Positions 28,365 to 39,800 of a stretch of DNA of 64,000 bases are shown here, piece by piece. The stretch covers positions 1,178,001 to 1,242,000 of the forward strand of contig JALUTQ010000032.1 in the NCBI GenBank assembly GCA_032718865.1, written 5' to 3'. Under the pieces are notes generated by a model, which saw nothing but the letters and a program-made list of their open reading frames with translations, searched no databases and was not told the DNA's origin. Numbering within the stretch: position 1 is the first letter of the stretch; each line of letters starts with the position of its first letter. Source of the DNA: Tilletia caries. Taxonomy: Eukaryota > Basidiomycota > Exobasidiomycetes > Tilletiales > Tilletiaceae. Position numbers and translations under genes: made by a program.

Positions 28365-31300
28365 ATGTCGACGATCGCGCACTCGCTGCGGGACTACCGC
28401 TCCCCAACCCGCTCCCAGCTCTTCGCCCAATTCTTCAACCTGCCCGAGTCCGAAGCCGCACTCGACGAGCTCCCCGCCATCCTCTCTCTCTCCAACCCAG
28501 GCAACGACCCGGAGAACGAGGAGGACCAGGTCTATGCGGGCCGCCTGACGCTCACCGATCGTTTTTTGACGTTTGCGAGCATCGATCGGAGGAGCTGTCG
28601 CATGAGTTTGCCGCTTTATTGCGTGAGGAGGGTGGAGCGGTTGAATGCCCAGCGCACGGCTGTCTTTGCTCTCGGCATCGTCGTCTGGCACGGCATGAAG
28701 ATCGTGAGTATGCTCCCCTAATTTTCTCTGGTCCTTCCTATTCCCCGCTACACCTGGGCGCTGATCTCTCTCTCTCTCTCCATCTGCTAACTCAGATCGT
28801 CCAACTGAATGCACTATCAACACAATGCGAAGCCTTCTGCTCCCTCCTCCGCGACAGCCTCCGCGCCCAACTAGGCGTAATGAAGACCCTCAAGCACTTC
28901 GTCGAATCCTGCTACTCCGAATGGCTCATCAAGCCCGACGACGTCAAGGTCAAGGCAATAGCAGCGGCAACGGCTGCGGTGAGGGAGACGGGCGGGGCGG
29001 GCTTTGTGGATCAGGATGGGCCGGGCGAGCCGCTTACGTTTACGGACGATGGGAAGACGGTGGGTAAATACCATGCTGGGCTTGGTGTGACCTTCAAGTT
29101 CCCAGGTGATCCGCGGAAGTGAGTGAACTGGACCCATGTTACAGCTTGGGAGGGTTTTCGTGCTGACCCTTTTTCCTTCGGACCAGATTGCGAGAGAAAT
29201 CAAAGATGAAGCTCTGGCGCGATTATCTGAGCGGTGAGGAGGACCCCCCGTGTTACAGTTGAAACCTTTCCCATTTTGAAGCTCAGAACGCTCACTCCCA
29301 TCTCTCTCCATTCCAACACCCCCCCCCTCCCCCCTCCCCCCTCGCGTCCAAAGCCCACGGCCGAAACCTCACCCTAATCCGCTACCCCCAATTCCTCCGC
29401 CTCGTCCAAGTCGGCCTCCCCAACCGCCTCCGCGGCGAACTCTGGGAACTCACCTCCGGCTCCATCTTCGCCCGTTTCGCCAACCAGGGCGAGTACGTGG
29501 CCATCCTGAAAAAATACGAGGGTCGAGTGAGCACGAGCACGGAGGAGATTGAGAAGGATTTGAATCGGAGTTTGCCGGAGTATGCGGGCTATCAGACGCA
29601 GGAGGGCTTGGGCGCGCTTCGGAGGGTGTTGACTGCTTATAGTTGGAAGAATCCGGAGTTGGGGTACTGTCAGGCGATGAATATTGTGGTGAGTATGTAC
29701 ACTGACTACTGATGCATCGGAACGCAAGCTCTGATCAACCTTACTTTACCTCTTTTTCTCCAGGTGGCAGCCATTTTGATGTGAGCCGGTCAAGTCTAGG
29801 ACCTTCCGAGAAAGTTGAGCTGACAGTGCCTCACTCCTCAACAGTTATATGTCGGAGGAGCAATGCTTCTGGCTACTAGACATGCTTTGTGAAAGGATGC
29901 TCCCAGGGTACTACACGTGCGTATACATCCTTCTCGCTCGATTTCTATGGGAGAAAAGAAACGCTGATAAGACCCCCTTGACCTCCGCAGACAATCGATG
30001 TCCGGCACTCTTCTCGACCAAAAAGTATTCGAACACCTCGTCCAACGCTCCCTGCCCATGATCCACGACCACTTCGTATCCGCCGACATCCAACTCTCCG
30101 TCGCCTCGCTCCCCTGGTTCCTCAGTCTGTACATCAACAGCATGCCGATGATCTTCTCCTTCCGGATCGTCGACTGCTTCATGGCGATGGGGCCCAAAGT
30201 CCTCTTCCAGATCGGGCTGGCGATCCTCAAGATTAACGGCGAGGCGCTGTTGCAAGTCACCGACGACGGCGGCTTCATCAACGTGATGAAGTCGTACTTC
30301 AAGTCGCTTGAAGATTCTGCACACCCGAACTCGCCGAACCCACGCCATCGGCAGATTACGAACTTCCAGGAGTTGCTCGTCGTCGCCTTCCGCGAGTTTG
30401 GGATCGTGACGGATGAGACGATCGCGAGTGAGCGGAGGAGGTTCCGGCAGGAGATCGTGCAGGATATTGAGCTGTTCGCGAGGAGGAGTGCGATTCGGAA
30501 CTTGGGGGATCTTGGCAACTTCTCGAAGGATCAAGTGTGAGTGACTTATCTTGCCTTCCCGTCGTGGGCCGTCAGCGGAGCGAGGATCGATCGGTTGACG
30601 TCTTTGATTCGGGATGTGGTGTCAGTGGTTTGATCTACGACCAGATGGTCGAATCCATCTACCGAGCGCGTCATGCGCCTTCCACTCCGTCTGATGCCTT
30701 GGACAACCCCAACGGCTCCTCAACATTACCCACAAACAACTCCTCCGACCCAGCCTCGACGGCGCCACCCGATCTGGACTACAAGGAGATGCGAATCGAC
30801 CTGAAGACGTTCCGTCTCTTCCTGGGCGAAGTGGCCACCTGGGCGCGGGACGAATACGTAGTCTCGAACGGTCTCCAGGCGCGCATCGAGCGTAAAGTTC
30901 CCGAGCACGAGACGGTGATCCGGATCTTCAAGGCGTGGGATGAAGAGCAGCGGGGCAGTTTGAGTTTGCAGAATGTGGTCTCGGGGTTGAATGGGATCAT
31001 GTTCAACACGGACGATGTGATGACGAACATCGAGTGGTTCTTCAAGGTGCATAGTGGGGGGAAGACGTACCTTACCAAGGACGAGGTGCTCCGGGTGAGC
31101 GAGAGCTTGTTATTCAGTGAGTTTTTTGTTTTTTTGTTTTGGTTTCGAGTCCCCTTTGAACTCTGCCTCTGGCTCTCTGGGACCCTGTCGAAGGGCTGAC
31201 CCCGCAAATGTCCTTCCGTCCGTTACTTTCTTCCAGTCTTCCGCAACGAGCCTGAAGACGGCTACCTGGGGGCCGTGTCCGGGCTGATCAGCGCTGCCTT

Positions 31301-31367
31301 TACCATGGAGCACATGTCGAACAATGAGAAGGAGGGCGGCGGTGGCGGGTCTACCGTGAAATCGTAA
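28365..31367 (+). CDS. GYP2: TBC-domain Rab GTPase-activating protein, Gyp2/Mdr1 (TBC1D9-like) type
   Basis: Predicted to inactivate Rab GTPases in membrane traffic. Nine exons: 28365-28703, 28796-29118, 29187-29233, 29354-29688, 29764-29780, 29845-29916, 29991-30536, 30626-31116, 31237-31367 (766 aa). A GRAM-like domain spans about residues 50-150. The TBC domain begins at about 250 ([12 protein letters not shown]). Its two catalytic fingers are visible: [11 protein letters not shown] (IxxDxxR, Arg finger) and YCQAMN (YxQ, Gln finger). It continues over a 17-nt exon and further exons into [17 protein letters not shown]. An EF-hand-like segment ([16 protein letters not shown], about 661) sits in the C-terminal third, as in TBC1D8/9 relatives. 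A Gly/Ser tail ends the protein. All junctions keep frame and rebuild conserved segments such as [19 protein letters not shown]. Confidence 0.9.
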
Positions 31368-31671
31368 ATCCAAGGCATCTGTTATTACGCATCCTCGTTC
31401 TGTTTGGGCTTAAAGCCGGGCGGTGAGATGCAGCTGTCAAGGTCAGGGATGACTCGCGTTCGGCGGTGGTGTCTGGTGTTGCCACTGGAAGTGTGGCGGG
31501 TTTAGCGGAGCTCACCACGGAACATGCTTGTCAGAATAACGTTCCTCAACTTGACAGCTACGCTCGGGCCAACGCCCAAGTAGTCCGTATATAACTTCGA
31601 CCTTGACTTGATGCTCTGAGTCCTTACTTCCTTACTATCATCAGTACATCAGCATTGCGCAGTTCTCAACG
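31368..31671. promoter_or_regulatory. Promoter region of nitronate monooxygenase gene
   Basis: 304 bp. A TATA-like GTATATAAC lies at 31587-31595, 77 bp before the ATG, so it plausibly sets the start of this gene. The upstream part should contain the TBC 3' UTR. Confidence 0.5.
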
Positions 31672-32934
31672 ATGCCGTTCAACAACGATCTCACGCGTCT
31701 CTTGAAAATCACCTCGCCCATCGTGCTGGGTCCGATGGCGGGCGCCTCCGGTGCCGAGCTTGCGGCCGCCACCACATTGGGAGGCGGCTTTGGCCTGCTC
31801 GGAGCGGGATACTGGGCCCCAGACACGGTCAAGGACCAGATGCAGACGGCCCGAGCTCTCATCGAGGACGACGACGAGTTCGCGGGCAAGGGAACGAAGA
31901 CATCGAAGCATTCCCGCCAGCCCTTCGGCATAGGATTCCTCGTCTGGCGTCTTTCGAAGGCTCATAGTGATCCCGTCTCCACGCTCGCCGATGTGAATGC
32001 GTCCGCGGAGACGACGGAGGGGATATATAGCCCTGCGGTCGAGAGTGTCGAAGCGGCGTTGCGGGCTCGACCGAAGGCGATCTGGCTCAGCTTTGGCGAG
32101 CCGGAGCACATGGTGGCGTGGGCGGACTTCATTCGACGACGGGATGCCCAGCTGTCCGCCGAGCTCCGAGCCGAGGGCGAGAGCGAGGACGAGGACGAGG
32201 ATGAGGACCCGCTTGTCATCATGGTCGGCGTCGGGAATGAGGAACAGGCTCGACATGCCGTCGAGTCGGTCGGGTGTGACATCCTCGCCGTCACGGGTAA
32301 CGAAGCCGGAGGCCACGGACTCGCCGCCTCGCCAAGTCTTTTCACCCTCTTCCCTCGCGTCGCCCACATCCTCCCTTCCCTCCAGCCGCGTGCGGGCGTC
32401 AAGACCGCGAGCCCACGACCCATCTTGATCGGCGCGGGCGGGCTGGCTTCGGGTTATTCGCTCGCTGCGTTGTTGGCTCTGGGAGCACAGGGCGCCGTCT
32501 TTGGGACACGCTACCTCCTCACGCCCGAAGCGACGTACACGCCAGCCCAGAAGGACCTCCTCCAATCTCTCGGCGACGCCCCTTCTTCCTCATCTTCATC
32601 AACACAGAAACCAACTGGCGACAACCTCACCTTACGCACCATGGCCTTCGACGACGCTCGGAACACCCTCGACTGGCCCGCAGGGGTAGACGGACGAGGG
32701 GTCCGGAACGAGACGGTGCGTGAGTACGAACGGGACCCGTCCGATGCTTCGCAGCAGGCACGGCAGAAACGATTCGCTCAGGCCGCAGAGGAGAAGGATG
32801 TCGATCGGCTGGTGACGTGGGCGGGGACGGGGGTGGGAGTCATGCATGAAATCTTGCCCGCTCGGGAGCTCACCCGGCGCTTGACTCAGGAGGCCGAGGA
32901 GGCGCTACGGAGTGCACAGAGCCAGATTGTATGA
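31672..32934 (+). CDS. Nitronate monooxygenase (2-nitropropane dioxygenase family)
   Basis: FMN-dependent TIM-barrel enzyme that oxidises alkyl nitronates such as propionate 3-nitronate to carbonyl compounds and nitrite, a detoxification role. Single exon, 420 aa, within the family's range. Evidence: N-terminal ITSPIVLGPMAGASGAELAA, the glycine-rich GGGFGLLGAGY, then the key AVTGNEAGGHGL motif, whose GGHG histidine is the proposed catalytic base of class I enzymes, and IGAGGLASGYSLAALLALGAQG-type phosphate-binding sequence followed by GTRYLLTPE. A small acidic insertion (around 32170-32210) is lineage-specific. No targeting signal is obvious, so a cytosolic location is inferred. The TATA-like box at 31587-31595 suggests inducible or strong expression. 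Confidence 0.93.
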   Translation: MPFNNDLTRLLKITSPIVLGPMAGASGAELAAATTLGGGFGLLGAGYWAPDTVKDQMQTARALIEDDDEFAGKGTKTSKHSRQPFGIGFLVWRLSKAHSDPVSTLADVNASAETTEGIYSPAVESVEAALRARPKAIWLSFGEPEHMVAWADFIRRRDAQLSAELRAEGESEDEDEDEDPLVIMVGVGNEEQARHAVESVGCDILAVTGNEAGGHGLAASPSLFTLFPRVAHILPSLQPRAGVKTASPRPILIGAGGLASGYSLAALLALGAQGAVFGTRYLLTPEATYTPAQKDLLQSLGDAPSSSSSSTQKPTGDNLTLRTMAFDDARNTLDWPAGVDGRGVRNETVREYERDPSDASQQARQKRFAQAAEEKDVDRLVTWAGTGVGVMHEILPARELTRRLTQEAEEALRSAQSQIV

Positions 32935-33529
32935 GAGCGAGTTCACCCCTTTATTTAGTGCAAGACTCGCCAATCTCAATCAGAAAAGATATCACAACGC
33001 AAACAAGACGGAAAGGGACTGAGACGGAATGGATGGTATGACTTGGCTGTGACCGGAGAAGCAATTTGTGCTATGGGTGTCTAAACAATGGCACAAAGGT
33101 CCTGCTGCTTGTGAACTGCTTGCAGTTGTTCTTGCTGCTGGTAATCAGTACTGGAGAATTGAGAGAAAGTGACCAGCGAGTTGATGGTGTCGGAGCGAAA
33201 CAAGGGTCGGACTTGAGTCGTTAAGTTGTACTGGCTGTGAAAGACGAGATGCTCGAAGGTATGTATGAAAGAAACGTTCGACTGAGGAAAGGCAGCAGCG
33301 GGAAAGAAGAGACTTGTCAGCAGCTTCATACACACTACTAGAGCGCACATCCCCTAAGGCAACGGACTCACTGTACACTTGAAGCCAAGAGAGATCTGAT
33401 GAGTAAAAGCCGTCAACTTCTTGCTCTCGCAGTCTCGCTGTTGGAGCTGCAAGGTTGTGACTCGGGGTTGAAGCGTGATGCGTGATGCCTCAGTTCAAAG
33501 CAAGATCGCGAGTATGCGCCGTGATCTCT
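32935..33529. other. Convergent 3' region, NMO / DUF6604-like gene
   Basis: 595 bp between convergent stop codons. No gene or RNA recognised; base composition is somewhat AT-richer than in the adjoining genes. Confidence 0.45.
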
Positions 33530-36274
33530 TCAGCGGTGGGGCTGGTCGGACTCGGCTTCGGCTTCGCCATTACTCGTGTTCGGATCGCATTCATTGGCAG
33601 CGGCACACATATGCAAAGCCATCTTGTCAATCTCCTTATCGGTCTCGCCAGAATCGTCCAGGAACTTGGCCAAAGCCTTCGTCGCCTTCTGCAACATTGG
33701 GGACTGCATCCTGGCGAATTGAACCGATACGCCGTACTTGGCGGCCTGCATCTCGTCTTCTGCTGCATCGCGGAGCACCATCCTGACCACATGAGCCAGC
33801 GTGCTGTCGGGGTCGTCCAGGAATCGGGATCCGAATAACTCTTTCAGATCGTCGTGTAAGGCCTGTTGGACTGTCCTGATCACCTCGATGCATCGCAGAT
33901 TCATCGAAAAATAGTCGAACCTCCATTTAGAGCCGTCCGAGATCAGCGTATTTTGCAGGGTTTCCAGCAATTTCTTGGGGCTCCTATCGCGGACCTTGCT
34001 GCGTTGTCTTGGTGGTCGTGGAGGACCAGGGAGCGTCATGCCCATCCTTTCCTCCTTCTCGGCCTTGAACGCGAGGTCGACCAGTAGATCCTCGAAGTTA
34101 CTGATGTCTACAGGCGTGACTGCCAAGGACCGAAGGTACTTGCTCTTCATCAGCTCCAAGATTGAGGACTGATCCATCAGGAGGGTGATGACCAAGCCTT
34201 CGGAAGTCCGCCTGATCTTTCGACTTGTCCGGATGGCAGGCAACGACGTGTCTCCTCTCCGGACGGCTTGCAGCACACTGGCTGGATACCGTTCGACCTT
34301 GAGGAGTCCGATAAGCGCATCCATTGCTGTCTGAGGTTCTTTACCACCAAACATGGCGTCTTTGTCGTGGTTGTTCAGGACAACTACCAGATCAGCCCAT
34401 AAAGGGTAGGTTGACGGATCCCAAGTGCCAAAGTTCCAGCAGGCGTGGTAGAGGTGGATGACGTGCGGGATAGCATACCACATATCGCTGTGAGACCGGC
34501 CGAGCTCGTGGTAAAAGAGACGAAGGCGGATCAGGACCATTCCACACATCATTGGCGACCTGGGCATCAACATTCGACGCCCCACCGGTGTCTCTGGTTC
34601 GATTCCGATTGAAAGACCAACCCCGAGCGAACACACCGTGGTGACGTCCAGATCAGGATTTGAATAAATTTTCAGCATGGCGTCAAGGCGTCGCATCTCG
34701 AATTTCCAATCCTCGTTTTCGAGCTTCCACCCGCGTTTGGGTTCCCTTTCCTTTCGATCTTTGAGGACTTTGAGCATTTGTTCCGCGCCTGCCTTCAGCT
34801 CGACATGAGCCCGTACTGTGTCGTCGCCCAATATGAAGTTGATGTCGATGAAGATTTGCGCAGCGAAACACGCAACCAGCGTTGGTCGGCCGAGCTGGAT
34901 GCTTTCGTACAGCGTATTTGCCATCTCGTCGGCCTCGGTGAAGAATTGAAGTCCTTCTTTGAGCGTCCCAGTGAAGTATCTGAAAAGTATCAGGTAGTCG
35001 GCATTACTGTTGTAGAGGAGGTTTTCGAGCTGCCGCCATTTGAGGAACGGTGATGCTTCGGACCCTACGGACGTGTCGACCCCTTCGTCGATCAAGTACG
35101 GATAAGGGAACTTGGAAGGGTCTTGGACGACGCGCTTGAGGACCTGATAGATCGGAATGAGGAAAGCTTCGAAAGCCGTTTGCGTCGTGATGTCGTTCTC
35201 TTTCACATTCTTGTAAGATGGGAGGGAGGTTTGTGGTTTGTAGTCTTGGATCTGCTGGCCGCAAGTCGCGTTCAAGAGGTGGACGAGCATGACCTCAAGG
35301 GAGTTGTCGCAGGCAACGTATTCGCCTCGAAGCTCGTCGAAGAGAGGCAGGATCCGATCCAGCAGCTCGTCGTGAGGCCGACGCAGCATTTCCATAGCCA
35401 GTTGCGTGGTGATGGAGGTAACCATAAGGTCGGCCGTGCCCGCGCGAAATTTCTTCCAGAGCGTGCTGATGTACTCGCGCATCTCCATCAGATCGACAAA
35501 GAAGGCAAATGCAGACATGATCGCCTCGTCGATGCTCTGCTTGAGATCGAACTGTGCCTTGGCCGCTTGTGCTGCTGCTGATGGTGCGGCCGAGCCCGAT
35601 GGTCGAGTCGGTTCCTCGTCGTCGATATCCGCATCGATGTCGTCCTCGCACTTGTCCAGCACGTCCAGGGATGCGAACCGATTCGCCGCTCGGCCTTCTT
35701 TGCTTGCAGAATCCGTCTTCGTCTTCTCCCTTGCCTCATGGAGGATGCTGCCGACCTCGCGAAGCACATTGAGAAAATGCTCGTGAGTAAACGTCGACCA
35801 GTCCGGGTTCCCGAGGAAGCGCTGGAGAGTCCTCATCCGCAGCTTGATACACCGATAAAGACGATGCATGAGGTGGTCCGGAACCTCGACCTTGTGCTCG
35901 GCGATATGGCTGGCGAGTTCCACATACTGGCTGACCTTGATCGCATAGTTGCCTTGGGGAATCTTTTGCCGTGACTGCGCCGAGGTCCCGTTGCCGCCGC
36001 CTTGATTCGGCTTGGCGGCCGCCGCCGCCAATTGCTGCGCCTTGATTTGCTTCAGCGCCTTCTGCTTGAGTCGCTTCTTCGCGTTAGCCTTGCTCGACTT
36101 CGAAGCCGCCTGGGGCTTCTCGCCTTCAGCATCAGCATCAACGGCCGAGGCCCCGACAGCCACTTCGAACTGGAGAATCGAATAACCCGTCTCGATCGCC
36201 GCGCGGGCCAAGAACATCGACACTTCGTGCGTGTCAGCCTTGTACTGAGCGTAGTAACTGCTCGGAGCAGACAT
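33530..36274 (-). CDS. Fungal protein with an N-terminal DUF6604-like domain
   Basis: Single 2,745-nt exon, 914 aa, function unknown. The start (SYYAQYKADTHEVSMFLARA) resembles the opening of DUF6604 proteins, a fungal-specific family whose members begin with an aromatic-rich YKxDT motif. A Lys/Ala/Gln-rich segment follows (residues about 65-105), then a long alpha-helical protein with acidic inserts (IDADIDDEEP) and regularly spaced conserved-looking segments such as TLRRPHDELLDRILPLFDEL-like helices and LYHACWNFGTWDPSTYPLWADL. No transmembrane helix, signal peptide or catalytic motif is seen. The C-terminus is acidic/Ser-rich. The family call rests on the N-terminal motif only and should be taken as likely, not certain; that the gene is real is well supported by its uninterrupted length. 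Confidence 0.75.
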   Translation of the reverse strand: MSAPSSYYAQYKADTHEVSMFLARAAIETGYSILQFEVAVGASAVDADAEGEKPQAASKSSKANAKKRLKQKALKQIKAQQLAAAAAKPNQGGGNGTSAQSRQKIPQGNYAIKVSQYVELASHIAEHKVEVPDHLMHRLYRCIKLRMRTLQRFLGNPDWSTFTHEHFLNVLREVGSILHEAREKTKTDSASKEGRAANRFASLDVLDKCEDDIDADIDDEEPTRPSGSAAPSAAAQAAKAQFDLKQSIDEAIMSAFAFFVDLMEMREYISTLWKKFRAGTADLMVTSITTQLAMEMLRRPHDELLDRILPLFDELRGEYVACDNSLEVMLVHLLNATCGQQIQDYKPQTSLPSYKNVKENDITTQTAFEAFLIPIYQVLKRVVQDPSKFPYPYLIDEGVDTSVGSEASPFLKWRQLENLLYNSNADYLILFRYFTGTLKEGLQFFTEADEMANTLYESIQLGRPTLVACFAAQIFIDINFILGDDTVRAHVELKAGAEQMLKVLKDRKEREPKRGWKLENEDWKFEMRRLDAMLKIYSNPDLDVTTVCSLGVGLSIGIEPETPVGRRMLMPRSPMMCGMVLIRLRLFYHELGRSHSDMWYAIPHVIHLYHACWNFGTWDPSTYPLWADLVVVLNNHDKDAMFGGKEPQTAMDALIGLLKVERYPASVLQAVRRGDTSLPAIRTSRKIRRTSEGLVITLLMDQSSILELMKSKYLRSLAVTPVDISNFEDLLVDLAFKAEKEERMGMTLPGPPRPPRQRSKVRDRSPKKLLETLQNTLISDGSKWRFDYFSMNLRCIEVIRTVQQALHDDLKELFGSRFLDDPDSTLAHVVRMVLRDAAEDEMQAAKYGVSVQFARMQSPMLQKATKALAKFLDDSGETDKEIDKMALHMCAAANECDPNTSNGEAEAESDQPHR

Positions 36275-36858
36275 ATCGGGCGAGTACTTCCGTCAGCAGC
36301 GCGAGCCGCGAGGTGAAAACGCGTATAGCGATCGAGGTGAATGGCGGGAAGGGTTGGAAAGAAACGAAGGTTGCGCAGCATGGCCAAGGCAAAATGCGTG
36401 CGCGCAGCGCGCGGCCGGGCGCGACGGGATGAGAGGTGTGGACCTCATGAGGACCGGCTTTTCTGTCGCGGCGCCCGGCGTGATGAGGCGATGAGACAGG
36501 ATTGATTCATTTCGAGGTCGGCAATCTCTCCCACTCACTCAAAAGAGAGGGCGTGGATCGAGCGCTGCCCTGCTCGCACGTTACATGCAAGTCTTCATTC
36601 CTCTGAACGAGCTCGAGGATGTAGGCACCCGTGAGGAGAGGATTCCGCGGCTGCACAAGCTCCCGTAGACCATACGTACACTGATCTTGCTTCGAAGTGC
36701 ATACTCGCGGAGCATCGCGTCCCCGTTCTCGAAGTTCAGGCAAACGCGTTCATGAACCAATCAATGAAAGAGAAACGGTCATTCACGATTATAGGTACCC
36801 TACTGCGACACAAGGACAGAAAAGGGAATCAAAACAGGAACTCACTCCTCCTACAGTC
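36275..36858. other. Intergenic region DUF6604-like / MRD1
   Basis: 584 bp holding the promoter of the DUF6604-like gene and the MRD1 3' end (both genes are on the minus strand). A GC-rich GCGCGCAGCGCGCGGCC stretch lies at about 36398-36414. No tRNA or other gene recognised. Confidence 0.45.
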
Positions 36859-39800
36859 CTACTCCTCGTCATCATCATCATCCTCCTCCGCCCTCTTCCT
36901 CTTCTCCGCCGCAACAGCATCAGCAATATCACCCTCATTCATCCTCATCTTACTCTTCTTCCCCATCAAACTCCCATCCGCCTCCAACATCCCCAACGCA
37001 GCAGCCTCCTTCGCACGCTGACGCTCGACAGCATCCGCATCCGATCCAAGACCCGCAGCACCTCCTCCCCCAGCACCACCACCAGCCTCGTCCTCGGCCC
37101 AGCCGATGACCAGGTGCCGACCGAGCAGACGGGTATGTCGGAGGGACTCCATAGCCGCCTCCGCCTCCCGATGGCTGACAAACTCCACAAACCCAAACCC
37201 ACGCGGTCGGTTATCGATCCGCTTCGGCAGCCGCACGCTCCGGACCTGTCCATGGGCCGCAAAGAGCTCGCGCACGTCCTTCTTCGTCGTCTCGAACGGC
37301 AAGTTCTTGATCATGAGCTTCGTCGACGTGGCTGAGGATGCGGTCTTCTTGCTACCGCTGGTGCCGGCATCGTCGGCGTCGTGGCCTCGCTTGGCAAACT
37401 TGACGTTGAGGGTGTGACCGTCCAGTAGGAAGCCGTCCATTGCCTTTTGGGCGCGTTGGGCCGCTTCGGCGCTCTTGAAAACGGCAAAGCCGAAGCCCAT
37501 ACTGAGCCGTCCGTCGGGCCTCGTCACAGACGATTGGGAGTCCTTGCGCGAACTGGTATTCGCAGCGGCCACCGGAGCCGGCTTGGTCTGGACACGGGCG
37601 AATGCAAAGTCTGGGAACGCCGCAAAGGCAGTCGTCAACCCAGCATCCGTCGTGGAGAAGTTGAGGTTCTTGACGAAGAGGGACGCGCCAGGTGGGGCCG
37701 ACGTCGAAGATGCATCTCCGTTCTCGCCGTTTGCTTGAGCTCCGGGTTGTGACGTCGTCGCCGCTTCTGATACATCGCCTCCGAGCTTGAGCGCAGTCTT
37801 GCTTGCCGGTGCGTCCTTGCCCTTGATGGCACTTTGCACGGCCGTTGTGGGAGAGGGACCATCGCCGCCTCCGACGAACAGATCCGATGGCGCCTTCTCG
37901 AGGTACAGAACCGAGTCCTTGAAACGTCGGTATGCCAGCGCTCGAAAGGCTACTCGAGCCTCGCCGGGGACGAGCATCTGCACGATGGCAAGCGTTCCAG
38001 CTGGTGGGAGTAGTACTTGTGAGACTTCACCGTGTCGAGTGAAAAGAGAGCGGATCTCATCTGCAGTGGTGCCGTAGGGGATGTTCTTGACGAGCATCGT
38101 TGTTTCACTTCGTTCCACAGGCGCACTCTGCTTCTTGTTGGTAGTATCAGTGCCGGCCTTCTTCTTGCTGTCGAAGGAGTCGAGACTGATCCCGTGTGCG
38201 ACCAAGAACTCCTTCGTCTCTTGAATTACCCTCGTCTCCGCCAACGCGAGTCGAACAGCCGCACTCGATCCGCCTTTACTGGCATCACCATCAGGGGCGG
38301 CATCCGGATTGAGAATGTCCGACTTGGAGATGCCGAGCCGATCGGCCACACTCGTCGCGACAGCGTCCGGGTTCATGTAGAGCGTCGACCAGTTGAAGTC
38401 TTTGCCTGCCAACGCCCGTCGTTCTTTCAGAGCAGATTGCTTGAGGGTGGCCGACTTCTGCGGCTTAGCCCCTGCTTGGCCATCGGCAGCACCGGTGACA
38501 ACGCCACCCGCGCCAGTCTTCTCGATGGCAGGGATGAGGTGGAGCAGTCGGCCTTGGAAGGTTGATCCGTCGAGGGCGCGGAAGGCTGCAACGGCATGGG
38601 CCGGATCAGCGAAAGAGACATAGGCCATGCCTTTTGGTGCCTTGGTCTCCCTGTCGAGGGGGATGTGCACCTGATCCCGAGATCAAACACGTTTGTGGCA
38701 AATACAAAGGAGAGAAGAAGGAGTGAAAAGAGTGCTAATGTCAGTAGGTGAAGAGCGCTCGTGAGGGTGTTGTTTGAGGGTGACGGTGGGTCGGAGATGG
38801 ACGATGGGGTCTCAGTAATTGTGGATCCCTACTAAAAGATCTCCCAAGCATAAATCAGCACCCGAAAGCCAGGGACGATGCCCCAACCCCGCTCTGCTGT
38901 CCCTATGTAAAATAAATCATCTTTGGACGTCCCAAAGCCATCTCCTTATACCCACACAGTCACAGCACGGAAGCCCGAGAGAGAAGGATTGGTTTGAATA
39001 ACTCACCTGTGAGACTTCACCAAACTTGCCGAAGGTATTCTCGATGTCGTCGGACGACGCGCTGAAGGGCAGGTTGCGGACAAAGATGCGACAGGAGGTC
39101 ATGAGGATGTCGACGTTCTCTTCGTCTTTACGGGCCCGTTCGGCCAGGGCATGCCGTGTTCTTTCGACTTCTGGGTCTGTGGTGACGGAAGAGGCATCCT
39201 GTGATTGAGACGAAACTGGATTAGCCATACCTGGTCTTCGTGTAGATACAGAATGTGGGAGGAACTCACGTCGTCGTCGTCATCATTATCTTCGTCGTCA
39301 GATTGCTCGAAGGTCACACCCTTCTTGCCTTTCTTTGCACTACTGTCATCATCAGATAACCCGTCTTCGCCGCCTATTCTGCGTTTCATGCGTCGAGCAA
39401 GGTAGTCCATATCTGTGAGACCTTCGTCGTCGAGTGCTTCATCCCGATCGGAGCCGTCGCAATCCTCGCTTCCGGCCTTGTCTTCTTCTGCACCATCGCT
39501 TCGTTGCTTCTGGGCGACTTCGGTTGACGCTGCGGCTTTGTCCTTCTTCTTCTTTTTCGACTTTGTCTCTGCGCCCGTGATATTGGAGTCCGGATCGATT
39601 GCATCAGCATTGATATCTTGCCGTGTCTTGCGCTTGGACTTGGGAGCGAGTGCGGCGAAGAACTCGTCAAAAGTCACCTCACGAGTGGCCGCCGTGCCAG
39701 ATTTGGAGGGGTCGGATGACGAGGAAGCGGATGTCTTGGCCTTCTTCCTGGGAGGAGGGAGAGTGCCGGCGGTGACTGCGTCGCGACCGGGTCGTCCGGG

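Noticed and set aside
27492..28823. 443-codon minus-strand frame over the bL33m/TBC region
   Set aside because: It runs through the bL33m introns and the antisense of the TBC first exon; the spliced bL33m product explains the conserved part.
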